A stretch of DNA of 64,000 bases. Source: Azospirillum brasilense. GTDB lineage: Bacteria; Pseudomonadota; Alphaproteobacteria; Azospirillales; Azospirillaceae. This document shows, piece after piece, positions 52,072 through 64,000 of the stretch. The notes beneath the pieces were generated by a model. That model was not told the origin of the DNA, ran no database searches, and saw only the letters and a program-made list of their open reading frames with translations. A program made the position numbers and the translations under genes. Location of the stretch: NCBI RefSeq assembly GCF_005222205.1, contig NZ_CP032345.1, positions 871,001-935,000 of the forward strand. Reading direction: 5' to 3'. Within the stretch, counting starts at the first letter, position 1. Each line of letters begins with the position of its first letter.

Positions 52072-54207
52072 ATGCCCCTCCGCCACCTCGACGCCCTGGC
52101 AACCGAATCGGAAGGAATGGTGCGCCTTCTGCGCATCCTTCTGGTCGCCTCCGTCCTGGTGCCCTCCCTGCTGTTCACCGCCATCGCCTGGCGCGACTTT
52201 CACGAGGAAGAGGCGCAGGCGGAGCGCAACATCCGCAAGACCGTGCTGATCCTGCACGAGCACATGCAGAAGGTCTTCGACACGGTCGAGCAGGTCCTGG
52301 ACCGGCTGGACGAGCGGACCGCCGGCATGAGCTGGGACGAGATCGGCCGGGCCGACGACCTGCACGGCTATCTGAGGACGCTGGTGGAGGAGCTTCCCCA
52401 GATCGGCGTCGTCGGGCTGGTCGATCCCAACGGCGCGCTGCGCAACGACAACCGGCTGTTCCCGGCCCCGCCGATCAATGTGGGCGACCGGGAGTATTTC
52501 CGGACCCAGGCGGCCGCCGACGCCGGCATCCTGGTCAGCGAGGCGATCACGGGGCGCGGGTCGGGCAAGCGGCAGTTCAACGTCACGCGCCGCCGCGCCG
52601 CCACGGGGGGACCGGAAGGGCCGTTCAACGGCGTTCTGCTGACCGCGGTGATGGCCGATTACCTGAGCGATTTCTATCAGCTCGTCGTCGCCGGTCCGAA
52701 GGAGTCGATCTCCCTCGTCCGCCGCGACGGCTCGGTTCTGGTCCGTTTCCCCTCAATGGGCGACCGCCAGACCCGTCACGCCACGGACAGCATCCTGCTC
52801 GGCGCCATGGCGGCGGGGCAGACCGAGGGGGTGTTCCGCACGCGGGGCCGCCTTGATGGCGTGACGAGGCTCAACGGCTTCATGCATGTCGCGCCCTACC
52901 CGATCTACGTCACCTACGGCATTCCGATCAGCGAGATCCGGGCCGGCTGGATGCGCAACATCCTGCTCTACGCCGCCTTCACCGTGCCGGCGATGCTGGC
53001 CCTCGTCGGCATCACCCTGCTGGCGCTGCGCCGCGCGCGGAGCGAGACGCGGGCCATCCGCCGCTGGACCGAAGAGGCGCGCGCCCGCGAAGCCCTGGAG
53101 AACGCGCTGCGCCAGTCGCAGAAGCTGGAGGCGCTCGGTCAACTGACCGGGGGCGTCGCCCACGATTTCAACAATCTTCTGACCGCCGCCCTGGCCAACC
53201 TGCATCTGATGGAACGGCACCTGCCGGCGGAAGGCGCGCGCTATCTGAACGGCACGCGCACCGCTCTGGAACGCGCCCGGACGCTGACCGGGCAGTTGCT
53301 CGCCTTCTCGCGGCAGGAAGCGGTGGACCCCAAGGTGATCGATCTGGGGGACGCCCTGCGGAGCATGGCCAATCTGCTGGAGCGCTCCATCCGCGCCGAC
53401 ATCGCGCTGGACTGGGCGCTTCCCAGCGCTCCGCTGCCGGTGGAGGTGGACCCGGTCCAGCTGGAGCTGGCGGTGCTGAACCTCGTGGTCAACGCCCGCG
53501 ACGCGATGCCGGCGGGCGGGCGCATCCGCATCGCCACCCGGCAGGAGGAGACGCCCGACGGCCCGCTGGCCGTTCTGGAGATCACCGACACCGGCGGCGG
53601 CATGCCGCCGGAGGTCGCCGCCCGCGCCTTCGAGCCCTTCTTCACCACCAAGCCGCACGGCAAGGGGACGGGGCTGGGCCTGTCGATGGTCTACGGCTTC
53701 GCCCGGCAATCCGGCGGCAACGCCACCATCTCCAGCGCGCCGCGCCGCGGCACGGTGGTCCGCGTCAGCCTGCCGGTGTCCGGCCGGGCGCCGGAGGCCG
53801 AAGCGGTTCCGGACGCGGCGGAGGTGGTGCCGCCCGGCCCGGTGCGCCTGCTGGTTGTCGAGGACAACGCTCTGGTGCTGATGGCCACCGTGGAGGGGCT
53901 GGCGCAGGAGGGTTTCGACGTGGTGACCGCCGACCACGGCGCCGCCGCGCTGGAGATCCTGGAGCAGGACTCAGCCTTCGACGTGATCGTGACGGATGTC
54001 GTCATGCCCTACGGCGTGTCGGGAATCGATCTGGCGCGGCGGGTGCAGGAGCGCTGGCCCGACATCCGGGTTCTGCTGATTTCCGGCTACAGCCCCGAAT
54101 CGCTGAACGGGCTCAAGGCCGACGCCGCCGTCCTGCCCAAGCCCTTCACCCCGGACCAGCTCGCCGCCCGCGTCCGCGCCCTGCTGCGCACCATGAAGAC
54201 CGCCTGA
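52072..54207 (+). CDS. Hybrid sensor histidine kinase with periplasmic Cache-type domain and receiver
   Basis: A 711-residue membrane kinase. TM1 (about 17-37) precedes a periplasmic dCache-like domain (about 40-300, with DREYFRTQAAADAGILVS), TM2 (about 305-327) and a coiled linker. HisKA has the intact phospho-acceptor GGVAHDFNNLL near 372, then HATPase (NLVVNARDAMPAGG, DTGGGMP, GTGLGLSMVYGF). A C-terminal receiver has Asp in VIVTDVVMP and Lys in LPKPF. It senses an external ligand and phosphorylates its own receiver. An ATG at 52117 is an alternative start. No partner is adjacent. Confidence 0.9.
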   Translation: MPLRHLDALATESEGMVRLLRILLVASVLVPSLLFTAIAWRDFHEEEAQAERNIRKTVLILHEHMQKVFDTVEQVLDRLDERTAGMSWDEIGRADDLHGYLRTLVEELPQIGVVGLVDPNGALRNDNRLFPAPPINVGDREYFRTQAAADAGILVSEAITGRGSGKRQFNVTRRRAATGGPEGPFNGVLLTAVMADYLSDFYQLVVAGPKESISLVRRDGSVLVRFPSMGDRQTRHATDSILLGAMAAGQTEGVFRTRGRLDGVTRLNGFMHVAPYPIYVTYGIPISEIRAGWMRNILLYAAFTVPAMLALVGITLLALRRARSETRAIRRWTEEARAREALENALRQSQKLEALGQLTGGVAHDFNNLLTAALANLHLMERHLPAEGARYLNGTRTALERARTLTGQLLAFSRQEAVDPKVIDLGDALRSMANLLERSIRADIALDWALPSAPLPVEVDPVQLELAVLNLVVNARDAMPAGGRIRIATRQEETPDGPLAVLEITDTGGGMPPEVAARAFEPFFTTKPHGKGTGLGLSMVYGFARQSGGNATISSAPRRGTVVRVSLPVSGRAPEAEAVPDAAEVVPPGPVRLLVVEDNALVLMATVEGLAQEGFDVVTADHGAAALEILEQDSAFDVIVTDVVMPYGVSGIDLARRVQERWPDIRVLLISGYSPESLNGLKADAAVLPKPFTPDQLAARVRALLRTMKTA

Positions 54208-54258
54208 CCGAAGACTGGCTGACCGGAGACTGGCTGACCGAAGACTGGCTGACCGGAC
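54206..54258. repeat. 15-bp tandem repeat, about 3.5 copies
   Basis: The unit GACCGAAGACTGGCT alternates with GACCGGAGACTGGCT, starting at the stop codon of the hybrid kinase and reaching the next gene. It is probably a slippage product that could extend the kinase C-terminus if the stop were lost. Confidence 0.85.
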
Positions 54259-54261
54259 ACG

Positions 54262-54438
54262 TCAGAGCAGGACGCTGATGAACATCGGCGCCCACAGCAC
54301 CGCCGACCAGATCAGCCCCAGGAAGATGCCGTGGGTGAGGTCGGTGAAGGTCGGTTCCGACAGGCAGTGCATGCGCCAGAACGCTTCGCGGTCGTTCATG
54401 CCCCGACGCTGCGGGGGATGGTTCTGAACGTCCTTCAT
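54262..54438 (-). CDS. Hypothetical small single-pass membrane protein
   Basis: A 58-residue protein: a polar N-terminus (MKDVQNHPPQRRGMNDREAF) followed by a hydrophobic C-terminal helix (LTHGIFLGLIWSAVLWAPMF). No family was recognised. The ATG at 54438 is supported by an EcfG-like promoter 33 bp upstream, which suggests stress induction. An upstream ATG at 54513 would start before that promoter and is less likely. Confidence 0.6.
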   Translation of the reverse strand: MKDVQNHPPQRRGMNDREAFWRMHCLSEPTFTDLTHGIFLGLIWSAVLWAPMFISVLL

Positions 54439-54470
54439 GACCGTTTCCTTGTTGGGGGCCAAAAGGAAGG

Positions 54471-54495
54471 AACCGGCGAAGGGCGCCGCGGTTCC
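54471..54495 (-). promoter_or_regulatory. Putative EcfG/RpoE2-type promoter, symmetric
   Basis: On the - strand: GGAACC (54495-54490), 14 bp, CGGTT (54475-54471), 33 bp before the small membrane gene. The same sequence read on the + strand (GGAACC at 54469-54474, CGGTT at 54489-54493) also fits the motif, so the site is an inverted repeat, though no + strand gene follows closely. Confidence 0.5.
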
Positions 54496-54546
54496 GCCGC
54501 GCGGGAGGAACATCGATCGGGCAGGACGGGAAACGCCGAAAAGGAA

Positions 54547-54579
54547 AAGGCCCCCTGCCCTTTCGGGCGGGAGGCCTTC
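54547..54579 (-). terminator. Probable terminator of the 76-residue gene
   Basis: Read on the - strand, an imperfect GC hairpin (AAGGCC...GGCCTT with GCCC/GGGC inside) is followed by TTTTCCTTTT. It lies 22 bp past the stop. Confidence 0.6.
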
Positions 54580-54600
54580 CGGTCGGATGGGATGAGCCGC

Positions 54601-54831
54601 TTACTTGGTGCGGATCATCGGGGTGAGCTGGTCGCCCCAGTTGCCCGTCGCGTTGTGATAGCGGGCGGTGCGCATCAGCTCGACCGTCACGCCGGCTTCC
54701 ACGGCCTTGACGACGGCGTCGTTCAGGCGGTGCAGGCTGTTGGCGAGGACGCGGATGGCGCTCTCCTGCTCGTCCGTGAGGTTCGAACGCTCGTCCGGCG
54801 GCGCATCCTGGAAACCCGACTGATTCGTCAT
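54601..54831 (-). CDS. Hypothetical protein
   Basis: A 76-residue protein. A polar start (MTNQSGFQDAPPDERSNL) leads into one long helix (DEQESAIRVLANSLHRLNDAVVKAVEAG) and a short strand with MRTARYHN. No membrane segment is present. It belongs to no family I can name. The start at 54831 has GGAAGGA nine bases upstream, and a terminator follows. Confidence 0.65.
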   Translation of the reverse strand: MTNQSGFQDAPPDERSNLTDEQESAIRVLANSLHRLNDAVVKAVEAGVTVELMRTARYHNATGNWGDQLTPMIRTK

Positions 54832-55195
54832 GCGGCTATCCTTCCCTTGTTCTCCGGCCCGGGTCTTGCGGCCCCGGCTCTGCCCTGGTTCACCGGCGCC
54901 GTTGCGCCGGCATGGCCGGGTGCTGCGCTGCAAACCCGGCATTAACGTCTTAACACATCACGCGCCGGTAGCAAGGGCGCGGCAAGACAACCTCGTTCGA
55001 AAGAGTCATGCCTCCCGCGGCAGAGTGCCGCTCCCGGAGGATGCTGGATGGGGGAAGGACCCTGCCGCACTTCAATCGCGCTGCGTCCGGCGGACGGCGT
55101 TTGATCGGCGCGCGCTCCCGGCCTAGCTTGGCGGTCCAAGGGCAGACGCCGACAAAAACAACCCGCAGCCGATCACAACGAAGAAAGACAGGACC

Positions 55196-56089
55196 ATGGC
55201 CGACACCGCGACCGATTCCCGCTCCGTCGCCTTTCTGGGGCTTGGCACGATGGGCTTCCCCATGGCCGGCCATCTGGCCGTCCGGGGCGGCCACCGGGTG
55301 ACCGTCTACAACCGCACCGCCGCCAAGGCCGAGGCCTGGGCCGCCCGCTTCGGCGGGGCCGGCGCCGCCACCCCGGCCGCCACCCCGGCCGAGGCCGCCC
55401 GCGACGCCGAGGTGGTTTTCCTCTGCGTCGGCGGCGACGACGACGTGCGGGCGGTGGCCGGCGAGGCGATGGACGCCATGAAGCCCGGCACGATCATCGC
55501 CGACCATTCCACGGTGTCCGCCACCGTCGCGCGCGAGATGGCCGAGCTGGCCCGCGCGCGCGGCCTGTTCTTTCTCGACGCGCCGGTGTCCGGCGGGCAG
55601 GCCGGGGCGGAGAACGGCGTGCTGACGGTGATGGTGGGCGGCGACGCCGACGCCTTCGCCCGTGCCCAGCCGCTGATGGCCTGCTACGGGCGCTCCGTCA
55701 CCCATATGGGGCCGGCGGGCGCCGGCCAGCTGACCAAGATGGTCAACCAGATCTGCATCGCCGGTCTGCTGCAGGGTCTGGCCGAGGGCATGGCCTTTGC
55801 CCAGAAGGCCGGGCTGGACGGGCACAAGGTCGTGGATGTGATCGGAAAGGGGGCGGCGCAGTCCTGGCAGATGGACAACCGCGCCAAGACGATGCTGGAC
55901 GGCAAGTTCGACTTCGGTTTCGCCGTGGACTGGATGCGCAAGGACCTGGGCATCGTGCTGGGCGAGGCCCGCAACAACGGCGCCAGCCTGCCCGTCACCG
56001 CCCTGGTCGACCAGTTCTACGCCGAGGTGCAGGGGATGGGCGGCAACCGGCTGGACACCTCCAGCCTGATGACGCGGCTGACGCGCTGA
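55196..56089 (+). CDS. NAD(P)-dependent beta-hydroxyacid dehydrogenase (3-hydroxyisobutyrate/tartronate semialdehyde type)
   Basis: A 297-residue enzyme. Rossmann motif GLGTMGFPMAGHLA near residue 16, substrate motif LDAPVSGGQAGAENG near 125, and catalytic lysine in GAGQLTKMVNQI near 177. It reduces or oxidises short beta-hydroxyacids; the substrate is not determined (3-hydroxyisobutyrate, tartronate semialdehyde or similar). It is convergent with the FAD oxidase gene across a strong terminator. Confidence 0.88.
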   Translation: MADTATDSRSVAFLGLGTMGFPMAGHLAVRGGHRVTVYNRTAAKAEAWAARFGGAGAATPAATPAEAARDAEVVFLCVGGDDDVRAVAGEAMDAMKPGTIIADHSTVSATVAREMAELARARGLFFLDAPVSGGQAGAENGVLTVMVGGDADAFARAQPLMACYGRSVTHMGPAGAGQLTKMVNQICIAGLLQGLAEGMAFAQKAGLDGHKVVDVIGKGAAQSWQMDNRAKTMLDGKFDFGFAVDWMRKDLGIVLGEARNNGASLPVTALVDQFYAEVQGMGGNRLDTSSLMTRLTR

Positions 56090-56102
56090 CCGGAGGGAGG
56101 AT

Positions 56103-56128
56103 GGGGAGCGCCGCGGCGCTCCCCTTTT
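56103..56128. terminator. Terminator between convergent dehydrogenase genes
   Basis: Perfect 10-bp stem GGGGAGCGCC / GGCGCTCCCC with a GC centre, followed by TTTT on the + strand. Confidence 0.88.
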
Positions 56129-56131
56129 GCC

Positions 56132-57535
56132 TCAGATGCGGACGACCTTGCCGGGGTTCATCCGGTTCTCCGGGTCGAAGGCGCGCTTCAGTTCGCCCAT
56201 CACGGCGAAGGCGTCGCCGGCCTCCTTCTCCAGGAACTCCATCTTGCCGTAGCCGATGCCGTGTTCGCCGGTGCAGGTGCCGCCCATGGCGAGCGCCCGG
56301 TCGACCATGCGGTCGTTCAGGCGCTTGGCCTCGGCCATCTCCTCCGGCTTGTCGGGGTCAATGACGTAGACGAGGTGGAAGTTGCCGTCGCCGACATGGC
56401 CGACCAGCGGGGCCAGCATCGAGGATTCGGCGATGTCCTTCTTGGTCTCCAGGATGCAGTCGGCCAGCCGCGAGATCGGCACGCAGACGTCGGTCGGCCA
56501 GCCCTTGGAGCCGGGGCGCAGCGCCAGCGCCGCGTAATAGCCGTCGTGGCGGGCCTGCCAGAGCTTGGAGCGGTCCTCCGGACGGGTCGCCCAGGTGAAT
56601 TCGCTGCCGCCAAACTCCGCGGCGATGGCCGCGACCATCTCGGCCTGCTCCTTCACCCCGGCCGCCGTGCCGTGGAACTCGAAGAACAGGGTCGGGGCGA
56701 CCGTGTAGTCCAGCTTGGAATACTTGTTCACCGCGTCCATCTGGACCTCGTCCAGCAGCTCGATGCGGGCGACGGGGATGCCGGACTGGATGGTCTGGAT
56801 CACCGTGTCCACGGCGCCGCGAATGTCGTTGAACGGGCAGACCGCCGACGAGATCGCCTCCGGAATGCCGTAGAGGCGCAGCGTCACCTCGGTGATGATG
56901 CCGAGCGTGCCCTCCGCCCCGACGAACAGGCGGGTCAGGTCATAGCCGGCGGCGGACTTGCGGGCGCGCCCGCCGGTCTTGATGATCCGGCCGTCGGCCA
57001 GCACCACGGTCAGCCCCAGCACATTCTCGCGCATGGTGCCGTAGCGCACCGCGTTGGTGCCGCTGGCGCGGGTGGAGGCCATGCCGCCCAGCGAGGCGTC
57101 GGCGCCGGGGTCGATGGGGAAGAACAGGCCGGTGTCGCGCAGATGCTCGTTGAGCTGCTTGCGGGTCACGCCGGCCTGGACGGTGACGTCGAGGTCCTCG
57201 GGGCTGACGCGCAGGACCTCCTTCATGTTCGACACGTCGATGCAGACGCCGCCGGCCAGCGCCGCGACGCCGCCCTCCAGCGAGGTGCCGGTGCCGAAGG
57301 GAATGATCGGCAGCTTGTGCTTCGCGCACAGCTTGACGATGGCGCTGACCTCCGCGGTGGAGGTGGCGAAGGCGACGCCGTCGGGCGGGAAGTTGGGGTG
57401 GTAGGACTCGTCCTTGCCGTGATGCTCGCGCACCGCCGCGGCGGTGGTGAAGCGGTCCCCAAGCAGGGCCTTGAACTCGGCCTTCATCTCGTCGGTGAAG
57501 GCGACGCGAGGCTGGGCGGCGGGTACGGCGGTCAT
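56132..57535 (-). CDS. FAD-binding oxidase, GlcD/D-lactate dehydrogenase type
   Basis: A 467-residue flavoenzyme. FAD domain (about 40-220) with PIIPFGTGTSLEGGVAA, DPGADASLGGMASTRASGTN and a GTLGIITE segment. The C-terminal FAD-linked oxidase domain has GHVGDGNFH and GTCTGEHGIGYGK. It oxidises a 2-hydroxyacid such as D-lactate or glycolate, passing electrons to the respiratory chain; the substrate is unknown. No GlcE/GlcF partners are adjacent. The start ATG at 57535 is the family-like MTAVPAAQPR. Confidence 0.9.
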   Translation of the reverse strand: MTAVPAAQPRVAFTDEMKAEFKALLGDRFTTAAAVREHHGKDESYHPNFPPDGVAFATSTAEVSAIVKLCAKHKLPIIPFGTGTSLEGGVAALAGGVCIDVSNMKEVLRVSPEDLDVTVQAGVTRKQLNEHLRDTGLFFPIDPGADASLGGMASTRASGTNAVRYGTMRENVLGLTVVLADGRIIKTGGRARKSAAGYDLTRLFVGAEGTLGIITEVTLRLYGIPEAISSAVCPFNDIRGAVDTVIQTIQSGIPVARIELLDEVQMDAVNKYSKLDYTVAPTLFFEFHGTAAGVKEQAEMVAAIAAEFGGSEFTWATRPEDRSKLWQARHDGYYAALALRPGSKGWPTDVCVPISRLADCILETKKDIAESSMLAPLVGHVGDGNFHLVYVIDPDKPEEMAEAKRLNDRMVDRALAMGGTCTGEHGIGYGKMEFLEKEAGDAFAVMGELKRAFDPENRMNPGKVVRI

Positions 57536-57657
57536 GGACGAATCTCCCCGGGGGTCCTTTTGGCACGAAGCCGTGCGGTGGTAGGACCGGAGAAGCTAAG
57601 CCCCGCCGCCCGCGCAGACAAGCGACTCGCGCGCATGGGTGGGTGCCACAGCAAAAG

Positions 57658-57789
57658 CCCTCTCCCCCCTGGGGAGAGGGGAGGGTGAGGGGGCATTACG
57701 CCCGGCCGGGCGGAGAAGGGCTCCCGCTTCGTGCCCTTGGCCGCCTTCGGCGCCCCCTCATCCTAACCTTCTCCCCAGGGGGGAGAAGG
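57658..57789. repeat. Intergenic inverted repeat of CCCTCTCCCC type
   Basis: CCCTCTCCCCCCTGGGGAGAG with AGGGTGAGGGGGC (57658-57693) and the inverse GCCCCCTCATCCTAACCTTCTCC...GGAGAAGG (57751-57789, given in part) form paired arms. They lie between the FAD oxidase promoter region and the oxoprolinase stop. This is a widespread intergenic repeat class in proteobacteria, related in style to the copies at 43374 and 47291. Confidence 0.75.
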
Positions 57790-57800
57790 AACAGGCATTC

Positions 57801-61409
<3,609 letters not shown>

Positions 61410-61519
61410 ATCCCACTCCCTGATGTCTTGGCTTTACGGGGAGTGTGACCATACGCCGCCGCTGGTCAAGACGGGGTGCACGAAAGGGTGGGATGCGCTG
61501 CTTTCCCCTGCCCGTCCGG

Positions 61520-62074
61520 TCAGGCCGCCTTGAGCAGCGCGGGCAACCCGTCCAGCATGGCGTTCACGGCCCCCGCCCCATCCTCGAACGCCTCCAGCGC
61601 CAGCGAGAATTGCGAAGGACGCGGCAGGTCGATGGTGATGGCGAACTCCCCGCCGTCGCGCTCCATGTGGCCGCCGAAGCGGCGCGACAGGGCGCGCATG
61701 CGGGTGTTGTCGGACAGGCACATCATGTGGACCTGTCGGATGCCCCGATTGGCCGCGATGGCCAGCGAGCGGCGGACCAGGGTGGAGCCGACGCCCCGCC
61801 CCTGAAACCCCTTCTCGACGCTGATCGCCAGTTCCGCCGCGCCGGGCCACAGCAGCCGGTCGAAGCACAGCTCCACCGCGCCGCGCAGCTCGCCGCGGTC
61901 GAACAGGCCGAGCAGCGTGGTCCGCGTCCAGTCGAGCGAGTCGCAATGCTGGACGATGACCTCGTCGGAGACGGTGCCGGTGAATCGGGCGTAGCGGTCC
62001 GCCTTGTCCAGCCGCAACAGATGCGCGCGGTACGGACCGCGCTCGGCGGGGAGAAGCTTGCGGATGGCGGACAT
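61520..62074 (-). CDS. GNAT-family N-acetyltransferase
   Basis: A 184-residue acetyltransferase. The acetyl-CoA pyrophosphate motif reads VEKGFQGRGVGSTLVRRSL near residue 95, preceded by AELAISV and followed by HMMCLSDNTRMRALSRRFG. The C-terminal helix is extra. The substrate is unknown. The ATG at 62074 (MSAIRKLLP) is preferred to 62107; neither has a good ribosome site. Confidence 0.82.
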   Translation of the reverse strand: MSAIRKLLPAERGPYRAHLLRLDKADRYARFTGTVSDEVIVQHCDSLDWTRTTLLGLFDRGELRGAVELCFDRLLWPGAAELAISVEKGFQGRGVGSTLVRRSLAIAANRGIRQVHMMCLSDNTRMRALSRRFGGHMERDGGEFAITIDLPRPSQFSLALEAFEDGAGAVNAMLDGLPALLKAA

Positions 62075-62396
62075 AGGGAGACTCGTGGCGCTGGTGATTC
62101 GGGACATCGCACCGCTTCGCGTCGTCCGCTTCCCCATCGGCGGCCTGGATCGGCCGTCCTCTTTTGTTGCGGCGCAACATGGCGAAGGCTCGGCCGAAGG
62201 GCAAGGCCCCTGACGATGACGGCGCGGCATCTGTTGCAGCGCAGCAACATTTGGCTTCGCCGGAAAATCCCCTACCCCCAACGGATGAAAAGGGCGCGGC
62301 GCGCGAAGATTTTGGGAAACAACGAAAAAGTATGGGCCGGTTGGCGCGGTGCCGGACTGCCGGTATGCTGCTCCGGCGGTCGAAAGGCGGATAAAA
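62075..62396. other. 322-bp intergenic region with two TGTTGC palindromes
   Basis: It lies between divergent GNAT and TerB-DnaJ genes. Two related inverted repeats occur: TGTTGCGGCGCAACA (62165-62179) and TGTTGC-N6-GCAACA (62232-62249). They share half-sites and are spaced about 67 bp apart, suggesting one regulator, possibly of the PhaR kind which binds TGC/GCA-rich sites. A 71-codon + strand ORF from 62179 exists but is not convincing. Confidence 0.5.
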
Positions 62397-63137
62397 ATGA
62401 GCATCTGGGGCAGCGTCCTGGGCGGGGCGGCCGGTTTCACCATCGGCGGGCCGATCGGAGGCCTGATCGGTCTGGCCGCCGGCTACGCGGTGGGGCGCGG
62501 CATCCGCGGCCTGTGCGGCCCGGCGGACGCCACCAAGTCCATCGCCTTCACCATCGGCGTGATCGCCCTGTCGGCGAAGATGGCCCGCGCCGACGGCGTG
62601 GTGAAGCGGGTGGAGGTGGACACCTTCAAGCGGCTGTTCCGCGTCCCGCCGGAGGAGCTGGACACGGTCGGCCACGTCTTCGACCTCGCCCGCAAGGACA
62701 CCCACGGCTTCGAGGAATACGCCCAGCAGATCGCCGGCCTGTTCGATGACCGCCGCGCCGTGCTGGAGGAGCTGCTCGACAGCCTGCTGGCCATCGCCGA
62801 GGCCGACGACGAGCTGCACGAGACGGAAGTCGAGTATCTGCGCACGGTCGCCCACATCTTCGGCTTCACCGACGAGGAGTTCGAGCGCATCGTCGCCGGC
62901 CACCACATCGCCGGCACGCCGAACGAGACCGATCCCTACGGTGTGCTCGGCGTCTCCCGCCGCGCCAGCGACGAGGCGATCAAGGCCGCTCACCGGCGGC
63001 TGGTGCGCGAGCATCACCCGGACGTGCTGATCGCCCAGGGCATGCCGCAGGAGTTCGTGGATCTGGCGACGCAGAAGGTCGCCGCCATCAACGCCGCCTA
63101 CGACCGGATCGAGAAGGAGCGCGCGCGGCTGAGCTAG
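62397..63137 (+). CDS. TerB-like/DnaJ co-chaperone (DjlA type)
   Basis: A 246-residue protein. A Gly-rich hydrophobic N-terminal segment (about 6-33) probably anchors it in the membrane. A TerB-like helical domain (about 50-165, with IALSAKMARADGVVKRVEVD and LAIAEADDELHETEVEYL) is followed by a J domain (about 180-244) with YGVLGVSRRASDEAIKAAHR and the HPD tripeptide REHHPDVL. It should stimulate DnaK at the membrane. AAAGGCGG precedes the ATG. Confidence 0.9.
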   Translation: MSIWGSVLGGAAGFTIGGPIGGLIGLAAGYAVGRGIRGLCGPADATKSIAFTIGVIALSAKMARADGVVKRVEVDTFKRLFRVPPEELDTVGHVFDLARKDTHGFEEYAQQIAGLFDDRRAVLEELLDSLLAIAEADDELHETEVEYLRTVAHIFGFTDEEFERIVAGHHIAGTPNETDPYGVLGVSRRASDEAIKAAHRRLVREHHPDVLIAQGMPQEFVDLATQKVAAINAAYDRIEKERARLS

Positions 63138-63250
63138 GCGTCGCGCCTTCCCTCCCTTCCTGTGCATCCCCGCCCCGGCGCAATCGGGTGTCGCGGGCCT
63201 GCGGACCGCACGCTATATAAGCACACCTCCGCACACCGTACCGTTGGGTC

Positions 63251-64000
<750 letters not shown>

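Noticed and set aside
62179..62394. 71-codon + strand ORF before the TerB-DnaJ gene
   Set aside because: Low-complexity and basic, it runs through a palindrome and ends directly before the real start; no family was seen.

Overview
The window is GC-rich chromosomal DNA from an alphaproteobacterium, most likely a Rhodospirillales member close to Azospirillum. This is inferred from gene content and order: an NDUFA12-type complex I subunit beside mlaD, DUF2155 beside aat, aroQ-accB-accC, a long-form leuA, and several chemoreceptors and sensor kinases. No phage, transposase, rRNA or CRISPR array is visible. The window opens in an intergenic region and ends inside an ABC-F ATPase gene.

Layout. 0.2-9.7 kb is envelope biogenesis: an LpxH-like phosphoesterase with a glycosyltransferase, then waaA-lpxK-lauroyl transferase-LysE exporter, then NDUFA12, mlaD, a glycine-zipper lipoprotein and DUF2155. 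9.7-13.7 kb holds aat, an RNase T2 and the aroQ-accB-accC operon. 13.8-21 kb holds a solute-binding protein with a dynamin-like GTPase, a zinc exporter, two unknown genes and a large chemoreceptor. 21.5-31 kb looks like a stress and stationary-phase block: an XRE regulator, a baeRF release-factor-like protein, a DUF882 protein, an L,D-transpeptidase, a hibernation factor fused to a cold-shock domain, a DUF2934 protein, a polysaccharide deacetylase and a PAS kinase without its phospho-acceptor histidine. 31.3-36.2 kb is glycogen/trehalose metabolism (debranching-type glucosidase, treZ, ThuA). 36.2-39.3 kb is a tightly packed four-gene operon with a zinc alcohol dehydrogenase, followed by a small hydrophilic protein. 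39.4-43.3 kb holds a hydrolase, LrgA/LrgB and leuA with a probable leader-peptide attenuator. 43.5-54.2 kb is largely housekeeping: glyQS, an SppA-like protease, a TrmN6-like methyltransferase, a polyprenyl synthase, two identical tRNA-Pro(CGG) genes and a hybrid sensor kinase. 54.2-64 kb holds small unknown genes, a hydroxyisobutyrate-type dehydrogenase, a GlcD-type FAD oxidase, a 5-oxoprolinase-type fusion, a GNAT enzyme, a TerB-DnaJ protein and the ABC-F gene.

Most notable patterns. (1) Five sites fit the general-stress ECF sigma (EcfG/RpoE2) promoter. Four read GGAACC-N14/15-CGGTT and one reads GGAAC-N17-CGTT. They lie upstream of baeRF, DUF2934-HPF/cold-shock, a hydrophilic small protein, a small membrane protein and a glycine-zipper lipoprotein, suggesting a dispersed stress regulon. 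(2) A leucine-rich 18-residue leader peptide lies upstream of leuA. (3) A sensor kinase has Gln where the phospho-acceptor His should be. (4) A perfect 14-bp hairpin contains the start codon of an unknown gene next to the zinc exporter. (5) A 139-bp near-palindrome and a dispersed family of C-rich inverted repeats lie between genes.
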